A stretch of DNA of 64,000 bases from JAGVSZ01 sp963747775. Lineage in GTDB: Bacteria; Pseudomonadota; Gammaproteobacteria; Burkholderiales; SG8-39. This document shows positions 26,960-36,935 of the stretch, piece after piece. Position 1 is the stretch's first letter, and each line of letters begins with the position of its first letter. A program made the translations under genes and the position numbers. The stretch is from assembly GCA_963747775.1 (NCBI GenBank), contig CAVVGT010000016.1:310001-374000 (forward strand). Reading direction: 5' to 3'. Below the pieces are notes generated by a model. It saw only the letters and a list, made by a program, of their open reading frames with translations. It was not told where the DNA came from and ran no database searches.

Positions 26960-27742
26960 ATGAGCTATTTGAAAAGTTTCCTGAACTTTAATTCGTCTCG
27001 GCACCGTCTCTGGCAGGAGAACGCGGCATTTGGTGCGTTGATTCCCGAGGGCGCGTTGGTGCTTGATGCAGGTGCCGGCGATGCTCCCTACCGCGAACTG
27101 TTCCGGCATGTCAAATACGAATCAGTCGACTTTCAGAAGATCGACAAGGATTACGCACCTTCCACCTACGTTTGCGATCTGCGGAGCATACCAGTCGAGG
27201 GTTCCCGCTGCGACTTCGTGATCTTCAATCAGGTGATGGAACACGTCCCAGAGCCTAAGTTAGGCTTCGCCGAGCTGCATCGGGTTCTGAAACCGGGGGG
27301 GAGGATGATCTACACGGGACCTCTGTTCTTCGAAGAGCACGAGCAACCGTACGACTTCTATCGGTACACGCAATTCGGGTTGCGTTATCTGTTCAACTCA
27401 ACTGGATTCGCGATCGAACGTCTGGATTGGCTTGAGGGATACTTTGGAACGGTGGTGTATCAGTTGAGTTGCATGGCGCGTTACCTTCCCAGCAATCCGC
27501 GGGATCTGGGTCGCGGAATCGCCGGGTATGCGTTGATCCCAGTCCTCGCGATTCTTAGGCTCGTCTTCGCTGTCTGCTCGATTCTCTTCCAACGGCTCGA
27601 CGTGGGCATCAAGTTCGCGGCACGGGGATACCCAAAGAACTATGTCGCTCTTGTCGTTAAGGCGTTAAGGCGCCTTCGAAATGACCTTCGCCCGGTTCCT
27701 CCGACGACCAGCAACTCGCAGTCGGTCAGGTGGACCGCCTGA
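26960..27742 (+). CDS. SAM-dependent methyltransferase with C-terminal hydrophobic segment
   Basis: 260 residues starting directly after the TAG of the broken FkbM gene (TAGATG). Motifs: GALVLDAGAGDAPYRELFRH (motif I), SRCDFVIFNQVMEHVPEPKL and VLKPGGRMIYTGPLFFEEHE, typical of Methyltransf_11 proteins in O-antigen loci. A hydrophobic segment near residues 188-212 (IAGYALIPVLAILRLVFAVC) may place it at the membrane. Its last 17 bases overlap the remnant GT2 gene on the other strand, marking the junction with the EPS locus. Confidence 0.75.
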   Translation: MSYLKSFLNFNSSRHRLWQENAAFGALIPEGALVLDAGAGDAPYRELFRHVKYESVDFQKIDKDYAPSTYVCDLRSIPVEGSRCDFVIFNQVMEHVPEPKLGFAELHRVLKPGGRMIYTGPLFFEEHEQPYDFYRYTQFGLRYLFNSTGFAIERLDWLEGYFGTVVYQLSCMARYLPSNPRDLGRGIAGYALIPVLAILRLVFAVCSILFQRLDVGIKFAARGYPKNYVALVVKALRRLRNDLRPVPPTTSNSQSVRWTA

Positions 27743-27833
27743 CGCTCTCGATGGCGTGCACGAGCACGTTGCTGCGGTTGTACGTCGCAGTGATGACGCT
27801 AACCCTGGGCGTGCCTTCGGGAAGCATGGGCAT
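27726..27833 (-). pseudogene. GT2 glycosyltransferase, N-terminal 35 codons only
   Basis: From ATG 27833: MPMLPEGTPRVSVITATYNR then SNVLVHAIESV, the first beta-strand and loop of a GT2 enzyme, then unrelated RRST and TGA at 27726-27728. The rest of the gene is missing. It follows the deacetylase gene by 39 bases on the same strand, so it was the next gene of that operon until the left region was joined here. Confidence 0.75.
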
Positions 27834-27872
27834 CAGGCCGTCAAGGAAGAGTCGAGCTTAGTAGAGCGTCGG

Positions 27873-28853
27873 CTAGATTTCGACTGCCGATCGGCGGGTA
27901 TTGAGCAGTAGTCGCGCGTTGAACTTCAATGGATGGCGATCCCAGGGGGTGAAGCGTGGAAGCTGGAATATGTCGGACGTTCGTCGCGCCGCGCCCCAGG
28001 AGGTGGTCACCGCCGCCGAGAATCCAACTCTTCGGGCAAGCGCCACGTGACTTGGTCCGAAGTCCTCTGTCGGTATGCCGTTCGGGTAAGCGAACAGCTC
28101 CACTGGTCCACCGATCAGCGCTTCCAGCATTGCCTTGCCTTCGGCCATCTCGGCCTCCGCCTCCTTGTCGGATATCCGGGTCAGGATGGGATGCGTGACT
28201 GTGTGGCCGCCAACCGCCATGCCGGCATCGTAAAGGGCCCGGACCTGAGCCCTCGTCATCATGAGATCGCCGGGCAGGGGCTGTCCGATGGTGGCGGCGA
28301 TCCTCTCGACGATATCAGCGCGCTCAGCGGGGGGGCGGTGCTTGATCGCTCTCAACAGCCCACGCAGCGCTGCGCGACGCTCGTCGATCGAGCTCACCGG
28401 AAGCACGCCGAGGCCCAGGCTCGAGAGGTCGAGCGTCGGCCCCTGCGCGCGTCTGAGCGCTTCGATGATCGTGTCGTTCCACATCCGGCCCCCGTCGAGG
28501 AAGCCCGTAGCGACGAAGAAAGTCGCCGGGATTCCCGACTGTTTGAGGATCGTCAGCGCGACATCGTGATTGTCTGCGTAGCCGTCGTCGAAGGTGACGC
28601 ACGCAGCGCGTCCGGGCAGCCTCCCTTTGGCGAGGCGTTGCACGGCCTCGCCGAGCGGCAGAACGTTGAAGTTCGATGCCAAGAGCGCCATCTGCTGGGC
28701 AAACGTGGCTGCGTCGATCGTGTCGTCCAGCAACGGGTCGCGAGCCCGGAGGATCCGGTGGTAGATCAGAATAGATAAGCGGCCGCGCGCCCCGCTGGGG
28801 GAGAGCATGCTCCCGACGGCGCGCATGAAGCCGGAGGCGATCGATCGCGACAT
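27873..28853 (-). CDS. Polysaccharide deacetylase (CE4/NodB family)
   Basis: 326 residues from ATG 28853. The catalytic NodB motifs are present: AACVTFDDGYADNHDVALTI (residues 83-102, catalytic Asp and metal Asp), GIPATFFVATGFLDGG, GMAVGGHTVTHPILTRIS (metal His pair) and ELFAYPNG. It probably removes acetyl groups from N-acetylated sugars of the EPS. It follows the GT4 gene by eight bases and was followed by a GT2 gene that is now cut off. Confidence 0.85.
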   Translation of the reverse strand: MSRSIASGFMRAVGSMLSPSGARGRLSILIYHRILRARDPLLDDTIDAATFAQQMALLASNFNVLPLGEAVQRLAKGRLPGRAACVTFDDGYADNHDVALTILKQSGIPATFFVATGFLDGGRMWNDTIIEALRRAQGPTLDLSSLGLGVLPVSSIDERRAALRGLLRAIKHRPPAERADIVERIAATIGQPLPGDLMMTRAQVRALYDAGMAVGGHTVTHPILTRISDKEAEAEMAEGKAMLEALIGGPVELFAYPNGIPTEDFGPSHVALARRVGFSAAVTTSWGAARRTSDIFQLPRFTPWDRHPLKFNARLLLNTRRSAVEI

Positions 28854-28861
28854 CTTTGGGC

Positions 28862-30163
28862 TCAGGATCTGCCCGCTGCCTTGGCAGCGCCCCTCGTCCC
28901 GTGAACGCGGCCGTCCGCGACGCCGTCGAAGATCCCGGCGAGCTCGCCGGTGAGGCGGCGTCGGTCAAACTGACGGAGTGTTTCCGGATTAGCATGGCGG
29001 TGTGCAAGCGTGCCACGCTGCCACAGCGCATATATCTCGACGATCGCTTCCTGGAGTGCGCCGGCATCGCGCGGATTTGCGAGCCAGCCACCGCCCGTCT
29101 GTGCGATCACCTCGGTTGTCGCGCCGGGAAGCACGAGCGCGAGGACGGGACACATCGACCGAAGATACTCGTAGAGCTTGGCCGGCACCAGCGAGGTGGT
29201 GTCGTCCGAAGCCTGGAGCAACAGCAGCAGGTCCGCGTTCGCGAGCGCCGTCAGCGCTTCGACGTAGGGCACGCGCGGCAAGAACTCCACCGACCTTGCG
29301 AGGCGGGTATCCGCCACGCACTTTCTCATGCGCTCCGAATCCGCGTAAGGCCCGCCGCCGATGAAGCGCAGGAGGATCTTTGCGGCGTCGAGCTTGCCCT
29401 GCTCGCGCGCCGACGCAATCGCCCGAAAAAGCGGGCACGGATCCCGGAAGTCGGCGTTGATGTTACCGGCGTGAACCACGACGAGCCGCTCGGCGCGCAT
29501 CGCCTTGCGCGCGGGAAGCGCGGCGAAGTCGGCCTCGTCATAGCCGTTGAGGATCGCGGTGAACTTCGAAGGGCTCTGGTTTGCGTAGCGCTGCCGCAGC
29601 AATTCGCGCAGCTGCGTGGTGCTCGTGACGACGTGCGCCGCGGACTTGACGACCATCCGCTCCAGCCGCGGCGCAAACCATGCTACGACTGCCGGTGTGC
29701 GCGGCTCGGGGGGCTCCTCGTGCCACGGGTCGCGAAAGTCGATCACGTGCGGTACGTTCGCACGCCGCGAAAGGGTCCGGGCGATCAAGTGCGCAGTCGG
29801 ATGCGGGCTGGTCGAGAAGACGAGGTCCACGGGGTCCTCGGCGAGGATCCTGCGCCCTGCCGCGACTGCCCACGGGTACCATCCGATCCACGTGTCCGGC
29901 ACGGCGAGGATAGCCGGATACAGGCCGCGAATCGACAGGTGCTTCCGGGTGTTCAGGTAGCGTGTGCGCACCACTTGCACCGACGCCGGCACCTGCGCCT
30001 CGAGCTTATCGTCGATGACGTCATACGCATCGCGTATCAGCGTGAGCACCGTCACGCGCCAGCCGTACTCCTCCAGATAGCGCGAGAACTTCAGGGTCCG
30101 CAGGACGCCGCTGCTGCTCGCCTCGGGCGGGAAGTGGAAAGCGACGAAAAGTGCGTGTCTCAA
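28862..30163 (-). CDS. GT4 family glycosyltransferase
   Basis: About 433 residues from a TTG at 30163. The protein proper begins RHALFVAFHFPPEASSSGVL, a common start of this GT4 subgroup, with GGAAG about 14 bases upstream. Features: VPHVIDFRDPWHEEPPEPRT (donor and acceptor cleft), AHVVTSTTQLRELL, VVVHAGNINADFRDP and the C-terminal LVPAKLYEYLRSMCPVLALV (ExxxxE-type nucleotide-sugar motif). The open frame goes on upstream to 30664 but overlaps the divergent lyase gene and looks non-coding. It adds a sugar to the EPS repeat unit or works with the neighbouring deacetylase. Confidence 0.8.
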   Translation of the reverse strand: MRHALFVAFHFPPEASSSGVLRTLKFSRYLEEYGWRVTVLTLIRDAYDVIDDKLEAQVPASVQVVRTRYLNTRKHLSIRGLYPAILAVPDTWIGWYPWAVAAGRRILAEDPVDLVFSTSPHPTAHLIARTLSRRANVPHVIDFRDPWHEEPPEPRTPAVVAWFAPRLERMVVKSAAHVVTSTTQLRELLRQRYANQSPSKFTAILNGYDEADFAALPARKAMRAERLVVVHAGNINADFRDPCPLFRAIASAREQGKLDAAKILLRFIGGGPYADSERMRKCVADTRLARSVEFLPRVPYVEALTALANADLLLLLQASDDTTSLVPAKLYEYLRSMCPVLALVLPGATTEVIAQTGGGWLANPRDAGALQEAIVEIYALWQRGTLAHRHANPETLRQFDRRRLTGELAGIFDGVADGRVHGTRGAAKAAGRS

Positions 30164-30339
30164 CCGGCGGAGCTTCCGTATGATGCGGGACCGCCCGGCC
30201 GGCCGAGCCAGCAAGCGCCTTCGTGGCGGACCTGCCGGATGATGCCAGAGTCCGGTGATGATCGAGCCGGTTGGCGTGCGGAAGCCGCGCAAGAACCCCT
30301 CAGCGTCGCACCATCGGCGCAAGAGGTTGCAAAGGTCAC

Positions 30340-32715
30340 GTGTCAAAAGCGAATCTGTTGAGTCGGCTGCGCGGCGCGACCCGATTGGGGCGCGCGGCGC
30401 TGAGCCGCATCGTGCGTCCACAGCCGGCGCACGAGGTCCGGCTTCCGGCCGATGCCGAAGTGATCGCCGCTTTGCGCGAGGACGTGCCCGCTCTCGCTCA
30501 GGTGAGGTCGGCCGCGCAGTCCGGCAGCATCGAGAAGGCGCGAGACCTGCTCGTCGTGCATTTCCGTGAACGCGCTGCACCGTGCTTCTTCCTGGATCGC
30601 ACCGAGGTGCGGCCCCTGGCCGGCCGGCTGGCGGCTGCGCGGCCCGACTGGCGCGCAGAAGCAACGCATTCGGCCGCTGATTGGCAACGCTACGTTTACT
30701 CGAATGGTGCTGCGGCGCGTCGAGCGACGGACCTTCCCGACTGGAACAACCTCCCGCTCGGGCCGGGCAGAGACACCGTCAATCAGCACAAGGCCCACCA
30801 CTTCCTGTTCGCCGTACAGCTCGCGCGGGCGCAGGCCTACGGCGCGCAATCGACCGACGCCTTGCGAAGCATCCTCGATTCCTGGATCACCGCGACTGAC
30901 GGCAGGCCCGGTGCGCCGGCCTACTCGAGCCCGCTCGTCGCCGTGCACCGGGCCGTCGCGCTGACATGGACCTGGGCGTTTCTTGGCGGCTCCTGCGAGC
31001 CAGACCCCGAGCTCGAGCTCACACTTTTCAGGATCATCCTCGCGGACGCGCGCTTCGTTCACGCGCGGCTCGGAAAGTCGGCGCCGAACAACCACCTGCT
31101 GGCCGATGCATTCCTGATGTTTTATCTCGGTATTCTCTACCCCGAGCTTCGCGAGGCCGAGACGTGGCGGCGGGACGGCGAGACGCTCTTTCTGCGGGAG
31201 CTTCGGCGGCAGATCTACGATGACGGGACCAGCTTCGAGCATTCGGTGCATTACCACGAGCTGGCCTGCGAGATGGCTACGGCGATCGTGCTCCTTGCCA
31301 AACGAAATGCGGTCGAGCTTGAACCATGGGTGGAGCAGCGCCTCGCGCGCATGCTGCGATTTCAGGCATTGCTCGGCGGGCCACAAGCCCGAAGCGTCGC
31401 AATCGGGGACAGCATCGAGACGCATCTTTTCCCGCTGGATAGTTTTGACCGGGTCGGTGCGGCTTCGCACCGGGAGGTCCTGCGGACGCTCTTTGATGCG
31501 AGTGTTCCTCCGTCAAGCCAGGATGCACCGGGGCAGGAGCGCGCCGCGTGGTTGCTCGGTGGACGACTTGCGAGTGCGGGGCCAGCCATCGGTGACAGCG
31601 ACCCGGCCGCGTTCCCCGACGGCGGTTTCGTCGTGCTGCCTGACAGCCGGGTCGACGGCTGCCTGGTCTTCCGGACGGGCCCGACCCCGGGCCGGCTATA
31701 CAGCGCAGGACATCTGCACGCCGACCTTCTGTCCGTCTATCTTCGGCTCGGCGGAACGCCGATGATCGTTGACGCGGGAACCTTCACCTATCGTGCTCGC
31801 AAGGAGCGCTGGCCGGCCGACGAGCCGCCGTGGCGGACGCATTTCCTCGGCCCGTCGGCGCACAACGCGCTTTGCATCGAGGCCCGTGATCCGCTCGACC
31901 GCGGCCCCGGCGACTTCCCGGCCGGGCCGTTGAAGACCGAAGTGGTGGCGAGTCCGCTTGTCACTGGCGGCGACATCGCCTGGGCCGAGGCGACCGCGGT
32001 GAGCGAAACGCCTTACGGCGGTCATGCGCGAGGTGTTGTGCGGGTCCTCGGCCACTACTGGCTCGTTTACGACCTTCTTCCGCCGGCCGCGGCCGAATCG
32101 AGCGCATGGCTTTCCCTGCATTTCTCCGACGAGGCGGTCGTCCGGCGACAGGGCCCGCGCGCAATCGTAGCCAGGTGCGCAGATAGGCACCTTGTCGTTG
32201 TCTCGAGCGCCGGTCACCCGGAGATGCAGCTTATCAAGGCGTCCCGCGGGCCCTTGGGAGGATGGGTATCGCCGCGGTACGGCGAGCTGTCTCCGGCGTT
32301 CGTGTGCCGGATCGTCACGACGGGCGGTCCATTGGCCGCAGCAACCCTCCTCCAGCCGGTCTCGTCCGATGCCGAAACCGCGATGGTCGAAGTGCAGCAA
32401 ACGGACACCGGGGCGGTAGGAATGCAGATCACATGCGAGCGCTGGGTCGATTACCTCATCCTGCCGCGCGGCTCTTCGAACAATCGAACGAATCTCTTCG
32501 GCATCGCTCTCGAAGGCGCCGCGCTGTGGCTGCGGACTAAGAAGGCCCGGCCGACGGAGCTGCGCGGCCTGGCGGTTTGCCGAGCGGAGTCGGACTCGCT
32601 GGGCTTCTCGGTGAGCAGTCGTCGAGGGGCGTGCGACGTTCGGTCGACGTTCGAGCAGGGCGCCGGCGCACTGCGCGAGGAAAGTGCAGCGGATGTCGAC
32701 GTGGTGTTGCGGTAG
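30340..32715 (+). CDS. Heparinase II/III-type polysaccharide lyase
   Basis: About 791 residues from GTG 30340, with AAAGG seven bases upstream (AAGAGG further up). The N-terminal alpha/alpha toroid includes KSAPNNHLLADAFLMFYLGI and TSFEHSVHYHELACEMATAI (Tyr/His active-site region). The C-terminal beta-sandwich begins with YSAGHLHADLLSVYLRLGG and IVDAGTFTYRARKERW, the GH-HAD motif of the heparinase II/III family. It probably cleaves uronate-containing EPS by beta-elimination, for trimming or recycling. No Sec signal peptide is apparent. It is followed by the flippase gene. Confidence 0.85.
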   Translation: MSKANLLSRLRGATRLGRAALSRIVRPQPAHEVRLPADAEVIAALREDVPALAQVRSAAQSGSIEKARDLLVVHFRERAAPCFFLDRTEVRPLAGRLAAARPDWRAEATHSAADWQRYVYSNGAAARRATDLPDWNNLPLGPGRDTVNQHKAHHFLFAVQLARAQAYGAQSTDALRSILDSWITATDGRPGAPAYSSPLVAVHRAVALTWTWAFLGGSCEPDPELELTLFRIILADARFVHARLGKSAPNNHLLADAFLMFYLGILYPELREAETWRRDGETLFLRELRRQIYDDGTSFEHSVHYHELACEMATAIVLLAKRNAVELEPWVEQRLARMLRFQALLGGPQARSVAIGDSIETHLFPLDSFDRVGAASHREVLRTLFDASVPPSSQDAPGQERAAWLLGGRLASAGPAIGDSDPAAFPDGGFVVLPDSRVDGCLVFRTGPTPGRLYSAGHLHADLLSVYLRLGGTPMIVDAGTFTYRARKERWPADEPPWRTHFLGPSAHNALCIEARDPLDRGPGDFPAGPLKTEVVASPLVTGGDIAWAEATAVSETPYGGHARGVVRVLGHYWLVYDLLPPAAAESSAWLSLHFSDEAVVRRQGPRAIVARCADRHLVVVSSAGHPEMQLIKASRGPLGGWVSPRYGELSPAFVCRIVTTGGPLAAATLLQPVSSDAETAMVEVQQTDTGAVGMQITCERWVDYLILPRGSSNNRTNLFGIALEGAALWLRTKKARPTELRGLAVCRAESDSLGFSVSSRRGACDVRSTFEQGAGALREESAADVDVVLR

Positions 32716-32801
32716 CCCTCCATGCGGCACGCATCCAAGCTGAAGCAGCCTCCGGCGGCGCTCCGGGTGGGTGCCAATGACGCACGCCAATGAGATAAGC
32801 G

Positions 32802-34271
32802 ATGGGCGAGAAGCCGACGTTCAACCTGCGGACGGCCATCCTCAAGGGTGCGGCATGGTCCATCGCCCTGCGATGGACCATTCGGCTGCTCAGCCTCGTG
32901 AGCACGGTGATCCTCGCGCGGCTGCTTGCGCCCGCCGACTTCGGGCTCGTGGCGATGGCGATGCTGGTCGTTGCCTTCGTGGAAGCGTGGCTCTCTTTCG
33001 GCTTGGGCACCGCACTGATCCAGAACCAGAACGCGACGCGCGAGCACTACGACACCGCCTGGACGCTCGGCATTCTCCAGAGCATGGTGGTCGCGGGCGC
33101 CATCGCAGCCGCGGCGCCGTTGGCTGCAGCCTACTACCACGAGCCGCGCGTCACGGCGGTTCTCTGGGCGCTCTGCCCAGCGCTCGTTGTCGGCCGCTTC
33201 AGTAACGTCGGCGTGGTCGCGTTTCGAAAGGAGCTGGAGTTCCACAAGGAATTTGGGATGCAGATTACCGGCAAGGTGCTGGGGTTCTTCATTACCGTCG
33301 GCGCGGCGCTGTGGTTGCGCAGCTACTGGGCGCTGGTGATCGGGATTGCCGCAAGCTACGGCGTGGGGTGTGCGCTCAGCTACGCCATGCACCCCTATCG
33401 ACCCCGGTTTTCGCTCGCGCGCTTCCGCGATCTGTGGTCGTACTCACAGTGGATGCTCGTGCGGAGCATCGGACACTTCGCCGAAACGCGCGCGGACGAG
33501 GTGATCGTTGCCGGGCTCGGTTCGACGCGTCAAATGGGGCTGTACACCGTTGCGGCCGAGCTCGGTCGGCTGCCCGGAAGCGAAATCTCCGCGCCGCTGA
33601 ACCTGGCGCTCGTCCCGGGCTTCGCCAAGATCCAGCACGACCCGCACCGGCTGGCGGCAGCCTATCTCAAGGTGCTGGCTACCGTCAGCGCAGTGACGAT
33701 TCCGGCCGGAATCGGGCTAGCGCTCGTTGCGCGGGAGGCGGTACCCCTTCTACTGGGGGCACAATGGACGGACGCCGTGCCCTTGCTGGTCTTGCTTGCC
33801 ATCGCCGGGGCGTTCAAGACCAGCGAGTCGCTGTCGATCAGTCTGTTCCTAGGTGCGGGCTGGCCGAGGATGGCGGCGATGTGCTCCTGGCTGAACGCCG
33901 CACTGCTCGTCGGGTTGGCGCTTCCCTTGGTAGGCACGCAGGGCGGCGAGGGCGTTGCGATGGCCAGACTGGGTGGAACGGCCATCCTGATCGCGTTCAT
34001 CTTCTACTCCCTTACGAGAGTTGCTGAGATGACCCTTTGGGATTTGGTCGCGCGGCTCCTGCGCCCGCTCGCCGCGTCGGCGCTCATGGCCTTGGCAGTG
34101 ACTTCGGTGCCCGAGTCGGGAAGCGGAATGCTCGTCGATCTGATAGCCAAGATTCTCGTGGGCGTAGCAACCTACTGCGCGGCACTGCTCCTCGCCTGGC
34201 GCGTCGCGGGCAGTCCCGACGGCGCCGAGCGCTTCTTTCTCGATCAGCTTCGGGCACGGCTGAAGCGCTGA
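32802..34271 (+). CDS. Wzx/MATE-type oligosaccharide flippase
   Basis: 489 residues from ATG 32802 with GAGATAAG upstream. A polytopic membrane protein of the PST/MviN-like group: FNLRTAILKGAAWSIALRWT start, LLSLVSTVILARLLAPADFG (the most diagnostic motif), and about 12-14 hydrophobic segments through FLGAGWPRMAAMCSWLNAAL to the end. It moves undecaprenyl-linked repeat units across the inner membrane. It is cotranscribed with the lyase and ends ten bases from the convergent propeller gene. Confidence 0.9.
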   Translation: MGEKPTFNLRTAILKGAAWSIALRWTIRLLSLVSTVILARLLAPADFGLVAMAMLVVAFVEAWLSFGLGTALIQNQNATREHYDTAWTLGILQSMVVAGAIAAAAPLAAAYYHEPRVTAVLWALCPALVVGRFSNVGVVAFRKELEFHKEFGMQITGKVLGFFITVGAALWLRSYWALVIGIAASYGVGCALSYAMHPYRPRFSLARFRDLWSYSQWMLVRSIGHFAETRADEVIVAGLGSTRQMGLYTVAAELGRLPGSEISAPLNLALVPGFAKIQHDPHRLAAAYLKVLATVSAVTIPAGIGLALVAREAVPLLLGAQWTDAVPLLVLLAIAGAFKTSESLSISLFLGAGWPRMAAMCSWLNAALLVGLALPLVGTQGGEGVAMARLGGTAILIAFIFYSLTRVAEMTLWDLVARLLRPLAASALMALAVTSVPESGSGMLVDLIAKILVGVATYCAALLLAWRVAGSPDGAERFFLDQLRARLKR

Positions 34272-34281
34272 GAAGTGGCCG

Positions 34282-36733
34282 CTAAAGCCCCTCCGGCTTG
34301 TAGAGGTAGATGCGCCCATTGGCTACGTGGCCGTTGTAGATCGCGAAGCACTGCAACCGCGGTATCCACTGGATGCGCTTGTACTGTCCCGCGCCGGACG
34401 GGTCGTTCTGCACCGCGTCTCCGTTCATCGTGATCTTCGTGACGGTCCAGCGATTCGAAAGCGGGTTGGAGCCTGGCGGCTGGAGCCTGTAGATCACTTG
34501 GGGGGCATAGCCCTGAAGCCGATTGCCTTGGCTGTAGACGAAGAAGCAGTCGAGGTCCGGGCAGTAGGCGATCCCGCCATGGACCATGAGTCCCTGGGGC
34601 CACGGCGCACCGGTCAGCGATAGCGGGACTGCCGAGGCGGTCGAATCGACCGCGATGGCATTGATTCCTCCGGGAGCGGAATCGGGAGGTTTGGCGTTGG
34701 TCGGAAGCAGCCACAATCTCCTCACCGGATCGAAGATGCCGACGCCGTGATGGGGGATCCCGGACCAGCGGCGTGAAACCTGGCGCGGCGGCCCACCGCC
34801 CGATGGGGCGAGCTCCAGGTAGCCATAGTTGTGGTAGATCCGCTGTTTCTCTTCGTCGTAACCGCTCACGCACGTCTGAGCCGTGAAGGGGATCCTGTTA
34901 GCGGAGAGTCGTCCCCACTTGTTCACGTCGAGATCGAAGTAGTGTGCCCGGCTCGTCGAGCGCGTCGTGTAGACGATGCTGCTGATCGGTCGCACGAGGG
35001 CGCCTTTCTTGTTCCCGATGACGCTTCCGGGAAGCCAGACCAATCCGTCATAGTTGTGCGGCGCGCCCGGCTCCGTCCCGGCAGGCAGGAGTCCTTTCCC
35101 GTACTGCTCCACAACTGGACCGTGCTCGCATTCGGCGACGTTGAAATGAACCGGGTCCTTGCGGGTCTTTCTTGGGGTCGACCCCTGGACCCGTGGGTGC
35201 TCCTGACATCGCGTGAGACGGTTCGCTCAATCGCGAGAAACGGCGCGTGGAGAAGTCGAACGCATACACCTCGTTGCCCCAGTAGTCACCGTCTCCGCCG
35301 CAGTGGAACAGCATCGAGCCGTCCGGGCCGAGGTCCTTCGCGTAGGCGGCACTCGCCCACGCACGCGTGAGCGCAAAGATTCCGACTCCGCCCGATCCGA
35401 AATACACCGCTTTGTTGCCGTAGTCGCCCGGCCGGACGTCATATAGGAAATTGGTCGGCGCGCCGCGGGCGTCCGTGGTAATTGCCTTTGCGTTTCCGCC
35501 GGCGGGTAGCCAGGCCCGGCTGGATTCCACTACCAGCTGGTAATGCCAGTACTCCGGGACCTGCTTCCCCTGGACCGCCTCGCTCACGTTCCAGCCTACG
35601 ACGATGACGCCGCTCGGGTGGCGGTTGTTGTGCATCGGCCGATAACCTGTGCCGTCCTTGAGAAGTGGGCTCGGTGGGCCGTCGCTGACGGCTCCGGTCT
35701 TCCGGTTGACGAGGTACGCCTTCGGCTCCTCGGTCCAGATGAGAAAGGCGTCGATCTCCGGAAGATAGGCGTAGTCCCCATCCGAATAGGTGTTCGCAGG
35801 AAGCGTGGCGAGAACATGCCCCTTGTAAGTGCGAGTGTCGAACTCCGCCAGGTCGCGCGTGCCGCCGGAGCGCCCGCCGACGCAGTAGAGTTTGCCTTCG
35901 ACCAGGTGATTGGTCGCGCCGTTCGTCGGATACCAATTGTCGATCCCCGTGATGCGGTTGCGCTTGTATTCCCCGGTGCTCGGATTGAACTCCATCAAGC
36001 CGGTCCCGAACCCGCCGTCCCAGTAGGCGGCAAGGATCAGGTCGCGCGCCGCGTCGTATACCGATCGCATGTGCTGTCCTCCGCCGAGGGCGCGATGCAC
36101 CTGCTTCTTGGCGGGGCCGAACGGTACCAGCCAATCTCTCTTGACCGGATCGAACGTCTGGACGATGCCGGAGGTCGGGATGCCAACGTATTTGCTTCTC
36201 TCGTCCCCCGTGATCCCGCCTTGATATCCGCATGTGAACCAGAAGACCTTGCGTTTCGAGTCCCAGCACACGGCAACCTCGTCCATGTGCATCGGATAGT
36301 GTTGTCCAGCCTTTCCCCAGAACGGATACGCCTGTTCCCAAACTCTTGTTCGGGGATCATAGGTCAGTAGCGCGTTCTGGCCCGACTGCATTCCCTGCCA
36401 GTCCGATTGGTAGTCGCCGCCGAAGATGTAGAACTTCCCATCATCCGGGCAGAGTACCCAACGCGCATGCTTTGATGTAACCGGAATCGCGGGGTTAGCG
36501 TTGGTGGCGGCGCTCCCAGGTAAAGGGAATCTTTCGCGACTCCACCGCAAGACCTGCTCACGTGCTGCGGTAGTCACGTTTACGATCACCGCGCCGTCGC
36601 TCTCACCGGCGAGTCCGTCTTCCGCGTCCATCGCCCGTGCCCGCGCCAGGCGTCCGCGTGAAGTGAACGCCAAGGCCACTAGGCTCGCGGTTCCGAGCAG
36701 GATCTGCCTGCGACGCATGTGTATCGGCCACAT
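34282..36733 (-). pseudogene. Tat-exported Kelch-like beta-propeller, one frameshift
   Basis: From ATG 36733 (AGGAG eight bases upstream) the protein starts with a Tat-type signal MRRRQILLGTASLVALA. Propeller-type repeats follow: FYIFGGDYQSDWQGMQSGQN, YCVGGRSGGTRDLAEFDTRT and MLFHCGGDGDYWGNEVYAFD. Near 35160 the frame changes; the downstream frame continues KDPVHFNVAECEHGPVVEQY and LVWLPGSVIG to FAIYNGHVANGRIYLYKPEG and a stop at 34282. Joined, it would be about 815 residues. Either a recent pseudogene or an error. A Tat signal suggests folding with a cofactor, as in galactose-oxidase-like enzymes (inference). Confidence 0.7.
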
Positions 36734-36935
36734 CGCTACTTCTCCTCTCGGCAAAATCCAATATATCAAACGCTTCCACTCACAGCGAGCCATTGCGCCA
36801 ACGCTGGATTCGGTAACGCCGCGGGAAGTGAATCGGGTTAATGTACCTCAGCCGTCTGCCACTCGATGGCTCCGCACCTTTAGGAGGCTGCTCCGCGCGA
36901 GTGAAGGATGGAGCGCTTTACCACAGGCCAAATGC

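Noticed and set aside
27933..30361. Long plus-strand open frames opposite the deacetylase and GT4 genes
   Set aside because: Their products have no motifs and are rich in Arg and Ala, as expected from antisense of GC-rich genes with strong family matches.
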